DNA of 64,000 nucleotides from NCBI RefSeq assembly GCF_002295105.1, contig NZ_NSGH01000007.1, positions 62,001-126,000 of the forward strand, in the 5' to 3' direction. Shown here in pieces: positions 33,327 to 41,773 of this stretch. This DNA comes from Salimicrobium humidisoli (GTDB taxonomy: Bacteria; Bacillota; Bacilli; Bacillales; Halobacillaceae). Under the pieces are notes generated by a model. The model saw nothing but the letters and a program-made list of their open reading frames with translations. It was not told where the DNA came from and made no database searches. The translations under genes and the position numbers were made by a program. Each line of letters begins with the position of its first letter. Position 1 is the stretch's first letter.

Positions 33327-34212
33327 GTTTATCCTCCTCAGCTATACTGCATAGTTCGTCTTCGTATTCTATTTCAATTGTAATGTGATCCAGCCGGATA
33401 TCTTCAAGGATGGAAGTGATCGATTTTTTCGCCCTGCACACTTCCTCCTTCGTCGTTTCCGCAGCTACCACAGCGTGAGTGGAAAAGGCATGGTTTTCCC
33501 CGTCCAGAGACCACAGGTGGGTATGGTGGGCGGATTTGACTTCTGGAACGTTGCGGATCTCTCTCGTTATCCTGTCAAAGTCCACTGATTCCGGTACTGC
33601 TTCAAGGAAAAGTCGCATCGTTTTGATAAGATTGATTACGATGTTGTAAAGGATGAATAGCGTAATACCGATGGAAGCAAGCGGGTCCAGGATAGGCAGG
33701 TCGAAGAAAGTCATTACGATTCCGACGACCAGCACGGCTGCCCAGCCGAGAACATCTTCGAGCATGTGCCATGACATCACTTTCTGGTTCATGGAATCTC
33801 CGCCGCGGAGCCGGAAGACAGCTACGCCGTTAACGATGATTCCGAGGACGGCGAGACCTATCATTCCGAGGGTATTCGGTGTCTCCGGATTCCACAGCCT
33901 CGGGACGGCTTCCGTCAGGATGAAAATGGAGCCCGTAATCAGTACGACACTGTTAATCAGGGCCGCCAGCAGGGAAAAGCGTTTATAACCGAAAGAATAG
34001 TTGTTTGACTGATCCTTATTCGAGTATCTCTGAAGAAACCAGGCGAGACCGAGCGAAAGAGAGTCTCCGAGGTCGTGCAGAGCATCAGAGATGATAGCGA
34101 TACTGTTTGTGAGGAGACCACCGATCAATTCTATGATCGTAAAGAAAAAGTTAAGGAAAAAAGCGACCTTAATATTTCCGGTGGTCTCATGATGATGGTG
34201 GTGGTGTGACAT
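33319..34212 (-). CDS. czcD: Cation diffusion facilitator, CzcD/ZitB-like zinc efflux transporter
   Basis: 297 residues with six helices. Metal-site residues in helix 2 ([10 protein letters not shown]) and helix 5 ([10 protein letters not shown]) are intact, and the cytoplasmic domain contains [18 protein letters not shown]. The N-terminus is [11 protein letters not shown], a natural run of six histidines. It exports Zn2+ (perhaps Co2+ or Cd2+) in exchange for protons. It is first in an operon with the CzrA-like repressor; AAGGAGG is seven bases before the ATG. Confidence 0.93.
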   Translation of the reverse strand: MSHHHHHHETTGNIKVAFFLNFFFTIIELIGGLLTNSIAIISDALHDLGDSLSLGLAWFLQRYSNKDQSNNYSFGYKRFSLLAALINSVVLITGSIFILTEAVPRLWNPETPNTLGMIGLAVLGIIVNGVAVFRLRGGDSMNQKVMSWHMLEDVLGWAAVLVVGIVMTFFDLPILDPLASIGITLFILYNIVINLIKTMRLFLEAVPESVDFDRITREIRNVPEVKSAHHTHLWSLDGENHAFSTHAVVAAETTKEEVCRAKKSITSILEDIRLDHITIEIEYEDELCSIAEEDKHE

Positions 34213-34225
34213 TGAGACGCCTCCT

Positions 34226-34247
34226 TATATGACTATATGTTCATATA
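34226..34247 (-). promoter_or_regulatory. ArsR/CzrA-type operator upstream of czcD
   Basis: Inverted half-sites TATATGA (34226-34232) and TCATATA (34241-34247) with an eight-base spacer, just upstream of the ribosome-binding site. The layout matches operators of CzrA-like repressors. Confidence 0.65.
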
Positions 34248-34365
34248 ATAACATATAATACAAATCTTACAAACGTTCCAGCTGCTTATCCTGTGGGGGT
34301 ATGTTTGAAAGTATCTATAAAAGTGAATAAACAGACTGAATATGGTTACGGAGGAGATAACAATT

Positions 34366-35814
34366 ATGAAGACATACACTAATCAATATATAAATGGAGA
34401 ATGGGTCAAAGGCTCGAGCGACAAAACTATTGAAAATAGAAACCCTTACAATGATGAAGTAATTGCAACTATTCCCTCTGCAAGTGCCGGAGATCTGGAT
34501 AAAGCCTACAAAGCTGCAGCACAGGCCCAGCAGCAGTGGAAAGAGAAAACTCCTGCAGAGAAGCGGGATATTTTTTTGAAATGGATCGATCTGGTCAAAG
34601 AAAGAAAAGAAGAAATCGTGGAGTGGCTGATTACGGAAGCCGGAAGCACGCGGGTGAAAGCGGAAGTAGAATACAGCGCGGCTCTCGATATCATTACGGA
34701 ATCAGCTTCTTTTCCGACACGCATGAAAGGGGAAATCATCCCTTCCAACACTCCCGGAAAAGAAAACAGGGTGTATCGTGATCCGAAAGGCGTAATCGGT
34801 GTAATAGGGCCATGGAACTTCCCGTTCCACTTAACAGCCCGTTCACTTGCCCCCGCACTCGCCAGCGGGAACGGCGTAGTCATTAAACCGGCCTCCCACA
34901 CTCCGGTCACTTCCGGTCTATTGCTTGCGGAACTTACGGAAGAAGCAGGTTTCCCTGAAGGACTTGTCAACGTAGTAGTCGGAAGAGGTTCTGAGATCGG
35001 TGATGAATTCATCACTCATCCGATTCCTGAAATGTTCTCTTTCACCGGTTCCACGGAAGTAGGAAGTCACATCGGGGAACTGGCCGGGAAAAACATCAAG
35101 GACACAGCTCTTGAACTCGGTGGTAACAACGCTATGATCGTACTTGAGGATGCGGACGTGGACAGAGCTGTCGAAGCGGCCGTATTCGGCAAATATTTAC
35201 ACCAGGGCCAGATCTGTATGTCTCTGAATCGTCTCGTTGTGCATGAAGATGTACACGATGAGTTTGTTCAGAAATTCAAGGAAAAAGTGGAAAGCCTCCC
35301 GTACGGTGATCCGCAGGACGAGAAGACGATGGTAGGGCCTCTGATTGCCAAGGACGAGGTGGATCGTATTCTTGAAGGCATCGATCAGTCGGTACAGGAA
35401 GGCGGCAAACTGCTGACCGGAGGTAAAGCGGAAGGAAACGTACTGCTTCCGACCATACTGACTGATATGGATAACGAAAAAGCACTGGCGAAAGAAGAAG
35501 TGTTCGGTCCTGTAGCGTCAGTCATTAAAGTTTCCGGTGAAAAAGAAGCGATAGAAGTCGCGAACGGTACTCCTTACGGGCTTTCCGGTTCAGTATTCAC
35601 AAAAGATGTATACCGTGGTGTAGAAGTAGCCAAACAGGTGAAAACAGGTATGATCCACGTCAACGACCAGTCTGTAAACGACGAAGCACACGTAGCATTC
35701 GGCGGTGAGAAACAGTCCGGTATCGGCCGTTTCGGTGGAGAATGGGCCCTCGATAAGTTCACGACAGTAAAATGGATCGGTGTCATGAACGGGTATCGCG
35801 AATTTCCTTTCTAA
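34366..35814 (+). CDS. Aldehyde dehydrogenase family protein (YfmT/vanillin-dehydrogenase-like)
   Basis: 482 residues. PWNFPFHL and FTGSTEVG bind NAD(P); catalytic Glu is in LELGGNNAMI and the nucleophile Cys in HQGQICMSLNR. The tail FGGEKQSGIGRFGGEWALDKFT is typical of the benzaldehyde/vanillin branch. It oxidises an aldehyde to an acid; the exact substrate is unknown. ATG at 34366 follows AGGAG at nine bases. Because a CrtP-like oxidase lies 15 kb away, a carotenoid aldehyde is a possible but unsupported substrate. Confidence 0.92.
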   Translation: MKTYTNQYINGEWVKGSSDKTIENRNPYNDEVIATIPSASAGDLDKAYKAAAQAQQQWKEKTPAEKRDIFLKWIDLVKERKEEIVEWLITEAGSTRVKAEVEYSAALDIITESASFPTRMKGEIIPSNTPGKENRVYRDPKGVIGVIGPWNFPFHLTARSLAPALASGNGVVIKPASHTPVTSGLLLAELTEEAGFPEGLVNVVVGRGSEIGDEFITHPIPEMFSFTGSTEVGSHIGELAGKNIKDTALELGGNNAMIVLEDADVDRAVEAAVFGKYLHQGQICMSLNRLVVHEDVHDEFVQKFKEKVESLPYGDPQDEKTMVGPLIAKDEVDRILEGIDQSVQEGGKLLTGGKAEGNVLLPTILTDMDNEKALAKEEVFGPVASVIKVSGEKEAIEVANGTPYGLSGSVFTKDVYRGVEVAKQVKTGMIHVNDQSVNDEAHVAFGGEKQSGIGRFGGEWALDKFTTVKWIGVMNGYREFPF

Positions 35815-35833
35815 AGAGTCATACTGTTTTTAA

Positions 35834-35908
35834 AAACCATCCGGAAGTCCGCGGTTCCATACGGTGAGTCCTCTCTCCCCGGGCCGCGGTTCCCATTACG
35901 GATGGTTT
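35834..35908 (+). terminator. Long hairpin after the aldehyde dehydrogenase gene
   Basis: AAACCATCCG (35834-35843) pairs perfectly with CGGATGGTTT (35899-35908), enclosing a 55-base GC-rich interior with two CCGCGG palindromes. CACTTTTATAC follows. A terminator is the simplest reading; the interior is unusually long. Confidence 0.5.
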
Positions 35909-35934
35909 CACTTTTATACTTAGGAGGTTACGTT

Positions 35935-37263
35935 GTGAAATTAGTTATAATTGGCGGGGATGCTGCAGGGATGAGCGCAGCGATGCAGGTAGTTCGAAAA
36001 ACGGAAAACCCCGAGGTGGTAGTGCTCGAAAAAGGGGAGGTCTACTCTTACGGTCAGTGCGGTCTTCCCTACGTCATCAGCGGGGCCGTACCTTCGACGG
36101 ACGACCTGATCGCCAGGGACGTGGAAACGTTCAGAGATAAATACGGTATCGATGCGAGAGTGAATCATGAGGTCACTTCTGTGGATTGCAGTAAACGCAA
36201 AGTGTATGGTATCAATCAGGACGGTGAAAAGTTCGAAGAAAGTTATGATGAACTTCTCGTGGCTTCGGGGGTCAGTCCCATGCTCCCTCCGTGGAAAGGG
36301 AAAGATCTCAAAGGGGTGCACGCCCTGAAGACGATACCGGATGCGGAAGAGATTATGGCGGACCTTTCCGAGGAAGTGAAGAAAGTGACGGTAATAGGCA
36401 GTGGTTATATAGGTCTTGAAGTAGCCGAGAACTTCAGAGAAATCGGCAAAGATGTCCACATCATTACCCGGAGTGATTACCCGGGTTCCATGGTCGATGG
36501 TGATATGGGCGAACTGATACAACGAGAAGCCGAAAAGCAGGGTGTGAGAATAACCCGGAACAGCTCGGTGGAAAGACTTGAAGGGGAAGAGTATGTGCAG
36601 AAAGTCGTGACGGAACAGGGAGAATTTGAAACCGACCTCGTTGTTGTGGCTACGGGTGTCACACCTAACACAAGCTTTATGAAAGGGACAGGCATTTACA
36701 CTGCGAAGAACGAAGCTATCGAAGTGAACCGTTTCATGGAGACGAATCTTCCGCACGTTTACGCAGCAGGAGACTGCGCTGTGCAGTACCACCGACTGAA
36801 GAAAAGGAATGATTTTATTCCCCTCGGTACTCATGCCAACAAACAGGGGCGTATTGCCGGACTGGTGTTGAGCGGCCACCGCAGGTCATTTAAAGGGATC
36901 GTGGGGACGTCCATTCTGAAGTTCTTCGATCTTACGATAGGCAAGACCGGCCTTTCGGAAAAGGAGGCGGAGGAAGAAAATATACCGGTGGAAAAAGTGT
37001 ACATTGAAGCAACAAACGCTGCCGGGTATTATTCCGATGAAGAACCGATGTCGATAAAGATGCTCACAGAACCGGAGACCGGAAAGCTTCTGGGAGTACA
37101 GATCATAGGACCTTATGGCGTGGACAAACGGATCGATGTTATGGCCACCGCTCTTTACAATGAAATGACCGCAGAAGACCTGCTTGATCTCGACCTTGCT
37201 TACGCACCTCCCTACAATAGCGTATGGGATGCTTTGCAGCAGGCGGCAAGACGTGTGAAATAA
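35935..37263 (+). CDS. CoA-disulfide reductase-like flavoprotein
   Basis: 442 residues from GTG with AGGAGG upstream. The FAD motif IIGGDAAGMSAA opens the protein, the single redox cysteine is in YSYGQCGLPY (~residue 43), the NAD(P) site is VTVIGSGYIGLEVAE and the FAD site YAAGDCA. The C-terminal domain has the tyrosine pair around AGYYSDEEP and YAPPYNSVWD. Such enzymes reduce CoA disulfide, keeping CoA as the main thiol as in Bacillus and Staphylococcus; some use polysulfide. A small zinc-ribbon gene follows within 22 bases. Confidence 0.9.
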   Translation: MKLVIIGGDAAGMSAAMQVVRKTENPEVVVLEKGEVYSYGQCGLPYVISGAVPSTDDLIARDVETFRDKYGIDARVNHEVTSVDCSKRKVYGINQDGEKFEESYDELLVASGVSPMLPPWKGKDLKGVHALKTIPDAEEIMADLSEEVKKVTVIGSGYIGLEVAENFREIGKDVHIITRSDYPGSMVDGDMGELIQREAEKQGVRITRNSSVERLEGEEYVQKVVTEQGEFETDLVVVATGVTPNTSFMKGTGIYTAKNEAIEVNRFMETNLPHVYAAGDCAVQYHRLKKRNDFIPLGTHANKQGRIAGLVLSGHRRSFKGIVGTSILKFFDLTIGKTGLSEKEAEEENIPVEKVYIEATNAAGYYSDEEPMSIKMLTEPETGKLLGVQIIGPYGVDKRIDVMATALYNEMTAEDLLDLDLAYAPPYNSVWDALQQAARRVK

Positions 37264-37285
37264 AATCGGAAGGAGGAAGATAACA

Positions 37286-37492
37286 ATGGCTGAAAAAGGC
37301 TGTGTGAAATGCGGGAGTACGAAAGCCGGAATGAAGGAAGTGACAATGAACGGTCCGGGCGTTTCAAAGATGTTCGATACGGAAAGTAACGATTTCATCG
37401 TAGTTTCCTGCGAAAACTGCGGGTACTCGGAATTTTATAATAGAGATGTTTCGGAGGATTATAACGTGTTCGACCTTTTTTTCGGAAAGTGA
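37286..37492 (+). CDS. Small zinc-ribbon protein (68 aa)
   Basis: GCVKCGSTKAG near the start and SCENCGYSEFY near the end give two CxxC pairs of a zinc ribbon, matching a family of ~65-70 residue bacterial proteins (PF09855-like, from memory) often called nucleic-acid-binding. AAGGAGG precedes the ATG. It lies 22 bases after the CoA-disulfide reductase gene and is likely co-transcribed. Function unknown. Confidence 0.8.
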   Translation: MAEKGCVKCGSTKAGMKEVTMNGPGVSKMFDTESNDFIVVSCENCGYSEFYNRDVSEDYNVFDLFFGK

Positions 37493-37579
37493 GAATGGAA
37501 GTTAATTCCTGAAAACAGTTGTCCAATTCCTGTCGCTCGAGTATGATAGAAGAAACACTATACAGCGGAGGTATGGCTA

Positions 37580-38197
37580 TTGATCAACATGAATGATTTC
37601 CAATCCATGATGCAGATGCAGGCGACGAGGAACTTTCAGGGAAACAGAGGAGCGGAAAGTCCGGGAGCCGGTCTGCAGCAGATGTTGTTTCAAAATATAT
37701 TGAAGGCTTCTATGGAAACGCTGCTGTCTTCAGCGGAGGAGAAAGAAGCACAGACACCGGTTCAGATTTTTATCGGTGTCCAGGCACCTCCTATTACGGA
37801 AATCTCCGGTGAAGAAGAAAGCGGAAAGAGTGACGTGGACGGTCTGATCCGTGAAGCTTCCGAGCGTTTCGGGGTGCGGGAAGATCTCATACGTTCCGTA
37901 ATACAGGCTGAATCGAATTTCAACCCGGAAGCTGTAAGTCATGCAGGAGCACAGGGACTTATGCAGCTGATGCCCGGCACGGCTGACGCCCTCGGGGTCA
38001 GGGATCCGATGAACCCGGAAGAAAACGTTATGGGAGGCACAAAATACTTACGTGATATGCTTTCCCGGTACGACGGAAATGAGCAGCTGGCTCTTGCAGC
38101 CTATAACGCCGGCCCCGGCAACGTGGATAAATACGGCGGGATCCCTCCTTTTCAGGAAACGAAGAATTACGTGAATAAGGTTCTGAATATCGTGTAA
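37580..38197 (+). CDS. Lytic transglycosylase (SLT domain)
   Basis: 205 residues from TTG, which has GGAGG eight bases upstream. The N-terminal ~85 residues are a low-complexity linker with no clear signal peptide. The C-terminal SLT domain begins at [15 protein letters not shown]; the catalytic Glu is in [14 protein letters not shown], followed by [13 protein letters not shown] and [18 protein letters not shown]. It cleaves peptidoglycan to 1,6-anhydro products. Without a visible signal peptide the export route is unclear, as in the YjbJ-like proteins of Bacillus. Terminated by a strong hairpin. Confidence 0.9.
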   Translation: MINMNDFQSMMQMQATRNFQGNRGAESPGAGLQQMLFQNILKASMETLLSSAEEKEAQTPVQIFIGVQAPPITEISGEEESGKSDVDGLIREASERFGVREDLIRSVIQAESNFNPEAVSHAGAQGLMQLMPGTADALGVRDPMNPEENVMGGTKYLRDMLSRYDGNEQLALAAYNAGPGNVDKYGGIPPFQETKNYVNKVLNIV

Positions 38198-38217
38198 TCA
38201 GCGGAAGTATTGGATGC

Positions 38218-38252
38218 AAAGAAACCCGAATAACTTATATTCGGGTTTCTTT
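38218..38252 (+). terminator. Terminator after the transglycosylase gene
   Basis: AAAGAAACCCGAATA / TATTCGGGTTTCTTT, a near-perfect 15-bp stem with a short loop, ending in TTTCTTTG. Confidence 0.85.
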
Positions 38253-38318
38253 GTGTCCTGAGATCAAACGACGGACCTCCGGTTTGCTTCGCGCCGGAGC
38301 TTTGTCACACAACATTTT

Positions 38319-38888
38319 CTAGGCTTTCTTTACGTCTGCTCTGTAAGGGGAGAGGTCCCGCCCCATCTCGAGATAGCGGAGAAAAATCTGCGACATTTCA
38401 ATGAGCCTGTTTTTCACTTCTTCATTCTCCAGCTGTTTATCTTCCGTAAAATGTCCGGGGTGAGCATAGACATAGTTTGGCGTGATAAGGCACCGGAAGT
38501 AGTCCAGAACCGGTTTGAGCTGGTTCTCAATGACGAGATGGTGTTGCAGTGTGCCGCCGACGGCAATAATGGAAACAGGTTTGTAACGCATAGCGAGCGG
38601 GGAAATAGCATCGAACACGTTTTTCAGCGCTCCCGGTATTCCTCCCTGAAACACGGGGGTGGCTATGACGTAGCCATCGGCCCGTTCAATGGAAGAGATC
38701 AGTTCCTTCATGTCGTCATTGTACTCCTCAGGGGGCCGGCCATCGACGAATTGCAGGTTATAGTGTTTCAGATTTATATTATTTATCGTTATGCCAGGTA
38801 CGTTTTCTTTTAAATAGGTTTCCACGGGGGACAGCATCCGCTCCGTTTTTGTACCGGTAAGCGTACCGTTCAGTAATACAATATTCAC
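38319..38888 (-). CDS. NADPH-dependent FMN reductase family protein
   Basis: 189 residues from GTG with AAGGAGG upstream. The flavodoxin-like fold shows LNGTLTGTKTERML as the FMN phosphate loop and ATPVFQGGIPGALKNVFD as the second FMN contact. Members reduce FMN or quinones with NAD(P)H. It stands alone. A free FMNH2 supplier would be needed by the monooxygenase at 3959 and the luciferase-like protein at 42429; that link is only a possibility. Confidence 0.88.
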   Translation of the reverse strand: MNIVLLNGTLTGTKTERMLSPVETYLKENVPGITINNINLKHYNLQFVDGRPPEEYNDDMKELISSIERADGYVIATPVFQGGIPGALKNVFDAISPLAMRYKPVSIIAVGGTLQHHLVIENQLKPVLDYFRCLITPNYVYAHPGHFTEDKQLENEEVKNRLIEMSQIFLRYLEMGRDLSPYRADVKKA

Positions 38889-38981
38889 ATTCGTTCCTCC
38901 TTCACGAGAGACACACTTCTACTTAATATAGTAAAGCATACAACTTTCATAGGCAATTAAGAAAAATGGGGGGTGAGGTTT

Positions 38982-39251
38982 ATGAGGCTGTGGAGAAGAA
39001 TCAGGTTCCTTTTCAACTTCCGGAAGTCGATTCCGTTTCTGCTTTCATTTTTCCGCTCCGGGGAAGTGAAGGGAGCGAAGAAAGCAGGGGCTTTGTTGTT
39101 CGTGATTTTATATTTTCTGTTTCCCTGGGATGTAATCCCCGATTTCCTGATATTTTTCGGGGTGATCGATGACGTGACGGTACTGACGTTCATCCTGCAG
39201 CGGATCGTACAGATGGCTCCCGCTTCCCTGAAAGAAGAGTATAAGTTGTGA
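38982..39251 (+). CDS. DUF1232 (YkvA-like) small membrane protein
   Basis: 89 residues. The DUF1232 core is YFLFPWDVIPDFLIFFGVIDD, a hydrophobic hairpin with a PxDxxPD-type signature. A basic N-terminus (RRIRFLFNFRKS) precedes it. The ATG at 38982 follows GGGGTGAGG; a GTG nine bases earlier in frame is an alternative. The function of the family is unknown. Confidence 0.8.
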   Translation: MRLWRRIRFLFNFRKSIPFLLSFFRSGEVKGAKKAGALLFVILYFLFPWDVIPDFLIFFGVIDDVTVLTFILQRIVQMAPASLKEEYKL

Positions 39252-39257
39252 GCGGAT

Positions 39258-39283
39258 GTTTAACCCTTCCGTTTATAAGGTAT
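39258..39283 (+). promoter_or_regulatory. SigB-type promoter of ohr
   Basis: GTTTAA (39258-39263), 14 bases, AGGTAT (39278-39283). The -35 is perfect and the -10 differs from GGGTAT at one position. B. subtilis ohrB is a known SigB gene. Confidence 0.6.
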
Positions 39284-39330
39284 ACAACAGAAGGGAAGAG
39301 AAATTATCAAATTCAAGGAGTGATTCATTT

Positions 39331-39747
39331 ATGAGCGATGTAATGTTCACAGCTCACGCAACGGTAAAAGGCGGCCGGAACGGTCACGTAAAATCCGATG
39401 ACGGCCTGATTGATCTTAATCTGGCACAGCCGGGAGAAAGTAATGAAACAGGCTCCAACCCGGAACAGCTCTTTGCAGCAGGTTATTCTGCATGCTTTGA
39501 CGGTGCGCTGAATTTGGTAGCGGACAAGAAGAAAAAAGATATCGATTCCGAAATCACAGGTGACGTCAGCCTGATGAAAGATTCTTCGGATGGAGGACTT
39601 AAAATCGGGGTCGTCCTTAACGTTTCAGTGAAAGGCGTATCCCAGGAGGAAGCGGAAGAGCTTGTTAATGAAGCTCACAAAGTCTGCCCTTACTCCAAAG
39701 CGACAAGCGGTAACATTAACGTGGAACTGAACGTAAAAGCTGAATAG
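39331..39747 (+). CDS. ohr: Organic hydroperoxide resistance protein (Ohr/OsmC family)
   Basis: 138 residues, normal for Ohr. The two redox cysteines are in AAGYSACFDGAL (~residue 53) and AHKVCPYSKATSGN (~residue 120), with the Ohr-specific PYSKATxGN ending. It reduces organic hydroperoxides using dihydrolipoyl proteins. AAGGAG precedes ATG at 39331. A SigB-type promoter upstream suggests general-stress control as for B. subtilis OhrB; no OhrR-type regulator is adjacent. Confidence 0.94.
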   Translation: MSDVMFTAHATVKGGRNGHVKSDDGLIDLNLAQPGESNETGSNPEQLFAAGYSACFDGALNLVADKKKKDIDSEITGDVSLMKDSSDGGLKIGVVLNVSVKGVSQEEAEELVNEAHKVCPYSKATSGNINVELNVKAE

Positions 39748-39759
39748 TATGCTGTAAAG

Positions 39760-39791
39760 GTCCGGACGTTTCGTGCGTCCGGACTTTTTTA
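39760..39791 (+). terminator. Terminator after ohr
   Basis: GTCCGGACG / CGTCCGGAC with a seven-base loop and six T residues. Confidence 0.9.
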
Positions 39792-39852
39792 TGTGCAAAA
39801 AATAAGGTATGATAAAGGGCGAATGTATGCTTTGGGGAAAGAGGTTTTTAAT

Positions 39853-40461
39853 ATGATGGCACCAGGCCACCAGGTTGTCGGTTTCACGTTTGGCGTAGCA
39901 GCCGTAACGATGCTGCCCGCTCTTCCGTTCCTTCCCGAGCGACCGCTGGAAGTAATAGCGTTTTTTCTGTTTGTGCTATTCGGGGCTCTCGTACCCGATA
40001 TCGATACTCCCCGTTCAAAACTCGGGCAGAAGTTCTGGAGAATTCTTATCACCATTTTCACGATTACCCTTATCGTCTACCTGTTCGCTCCTTCCTTTTT
40101 TGATACATATAGAGAACCGCTGAAGACGTTCGTGATGCTGCTTCTCCCTGTGCTTCTCATGATACGCGGACACCGGAAGATGACCCACTCTCTTTTCTTC
40201 CTCCTGTTTCTGGGTGTGTACAGCTATTTCGTCCAGTGGCTGCTCGGTCTGCCGTGGTATTATTTCGGTGGTCTGATTACGGGAAGTGCATCCCATCTGT
40301 TCGCCGACTACATTACGAAACGGGGCATCCCCCTATTCTACCCTTTCAGTAAAACTCACTATTCTTTTTTCATTACGTTCAGAACGGGATCTATCGTCGA
40401 GAAGATTCTTACCTTTCTCCTCGTAATTGTAAATGTATGGTACTTACTGTTGGCTTTGTAG
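39853..40461 (+). CDS. YdjM-type membrane-bound metal-dependent hydrolase
   Basis: 202 residues with five to six helices. Conserved PF04307 features: GHQVVGFTFG at the N-terminus, VPDIDTPRSKLGQ, RGHRKMTHSLFFL and ASHLFADYITKRGIPLFYPF. The His/Asp set is the presumed metal site. GAGG is eight bases before ATG at 39853. Homologues include B. subtilis YvsG/YfhP. Substrate unknown. Confidence 0.85.
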   Translation: MMAPGHQVVGFTFGVAAVTMLPALPFLPERPLEVIAFFLFVLFGALVPDIDTPRSKLGQKFWRILITIFTITLIVYLFAPSFFDTYREPLKTFVMLLLPVLLMIRGHRKMTHSLFFLLFLGVYSYFVQWLLGLPWYYFGGLITGSASHLFADYITKRGIPLFYPFSKTHYSFFITFRTGSIVEKILTFLLVIVNVWYLLLAL

Positions 40462-40518
40462 AATAGTTTGGTACAATGAAACAGGTAACTATAAATGAAT
40501 ACAAAGGAGTACTGACGT

Positions 40519-41334
40519 ATGTGGGAATGGAAAAATATATACAGAGGCCTCATGATGGGAGCGAGCGACGTTGTTCCCGGGGTGAGCGGAGGCACGATAG
40601 CCGTAGTGTTGGGGATATACGACCGTCTGATCGAAGCGGTGAACGGTTTTTTCAGTAAAGAATGGAAGCGTCACCTGAAATTTCTTCTGCCGCTGGGGAT
40701 TGGAATCATAACTTCCATCCTTATGCTTGCGAATCTGATCGAATGGCTGTTCGAACACTATCCCGCTCAGACGAAGTTTTTCTTTCTGGGTCTGATTATC
40801 GGAGTACTTCCGTTTCTCAGCCACAAGGCGGATGTGAAACATAAGTTCAAAACGAAGCACTATATTCTGATGCTTATAGGGGTCGTGCTCGTCAGTTCGC
40901 TCGCCTTCTTTCAGCCTGAAGAGTCAGGGGCGATGAGTAATCTGTCGACAGGTGCTTATATTCTCCTGTTCTTCTCGGGGATGATTGCGAGCAGTGCGAT
41001 GATTCTGCCGGGAATCAGCGGCTCTTTCCTTCTCCTGATCATCGGAGTATACGCCACGGTCATCGAAGGGATTTCAAACTTCCAGCTGGACGTTATGGCC
41101 GTTGTCGGAGCGGGTATCGTGGTCGGTATCATCGTCATGAGTAAAATCGTGAAGTTCTTCCTCGATCACTATCCTTCCGGAACGTACGGTGTGATCATCG
41201 GGCTCGTTCTCGGATCGGTGACGGTCATCTTTCCGGGAGTGCCTGCCGGTGCTTTTCCGGTGCTTATCAGCATCCTTGCGTTCGTGGGCGGTTTGCTTGC
41301 CGCGTGGGGACTTGGTCGTGTAGAGTATAAATAA
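40519..41334 (+). CDS. DUF368 membrane protein, polyprenyl-phosphate transporter PopT-like
   Basis: 271 residues with eight or more helices. Both halves carry the DUF368 motif: GASDVVPGVSGGTIAVVLGI and SAMILPGISGSFLLLIIGVY. DUF368 proteins (PopT) and some DedA proteins (UptA) have been reported to return undecaprenyl phosphate across the membrane for cell-wall recycling. The gene lies 23 bases before a thioredoxin-like gene, so the two form one unit. A DedA-family protein is not in this window. Confidence 0.9.
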   Translation: MWEWKNIYRGLMMGASDVVPGVSGGTIAVVLGIYDRLIEAVNGFFSKEWKRHLKFLLPLGIGIITSILMLANLIEWLFEHYPAQTKFFFLGLIIGVLPFLSHKADVKHKFKTKHYILMLIGVVLVSSLAFFQPEESGAMSNLSTGAYILLFFSGMIASSAMILPGISGSFLLLIIGVYATVIEGISNFQLDVMAVVGAGIVVGIIVMSKIVKFFLDHYPSGTYGVIIGLVLGSVTVIFPGVPAGAFPVLISILAFVGGLLAAWGLGRVEYK

Positions 41335-41357
41335 CAGAGAGAGGAAAGGGGATAATT

Positions 41358-41675
41358 ATGAAAGAACTTAATACTACAGAGCAGTTTCAGGCTGCAATCG
41401 AATCGGAAGAGCCGGTCATTTTGAAATTCGAAGCGGACTGGTGCCCGGACTGCAAACGGATGGATATGTTTATCGGGGACATTCTGGAAGAATACAACAC
41501 GTACGAATGGTTCGTAGTCGATCGTGATCAGGTGCCGGACATCGCCGAGAAGTATGAAGTAATGGGGATCCCGAGCATCCTCATTTTCCAGAAAGGCGAA
41601 AAAATCGGTCACTTGCACAGCGCCAATGCGAAGACTCCGGAGGAAGTGGAAAGTTTTCTCCAGGAAACTCTTTAA
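41358..41675 (+). CDS. Thioredoxin family protein
   Basis: 105 residues. The active site is WCPDC in FEADWCPDCKRMD, and the cis-proline loop is MGIPSILIF. The CPDC centre differs from the CGPC of general thioredoxins, suggesting a specialised reductant. There is no signal peptide, so it is cytoplasmic. It follows the DUF368 gene by 23 bases. Confidence 0.93.
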   Translation: MKELNTTEQFQAAIESEEPVILKFEADWCPDCKRMDMFIGDILEEYNTYEWFVVDRDQVPDIAEKYEVMGIPSILIFQKGEKIGHLHSANAKTPEEVESFLQETL

Positions 41676-41687
41676 TAATGGAGAAAG

Positions 41688-41719
41688 GACCCGCGGTGGA
41701 AACACCCGGGTCTTTTTTT
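41688..41719 (+). terminator. Terminator after the thioredoxin-like gene
   Basis: GACCCG / CGGGTC encloses GTG/CAC pairs around a short loop and is followed by seven T residues. Confidence 0.8.
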
Positions 41720-41773
41720 GGCCTGAATCGGAATAATGCCGGTAACAAAAAGCTGCAGGAAAAATTCCTGCAG

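Noticed and set aside
35834-35908. T-box or other known riboswitch
   Set aside because: No T-box sequence, specifier region or known aptamer core could be recognised.
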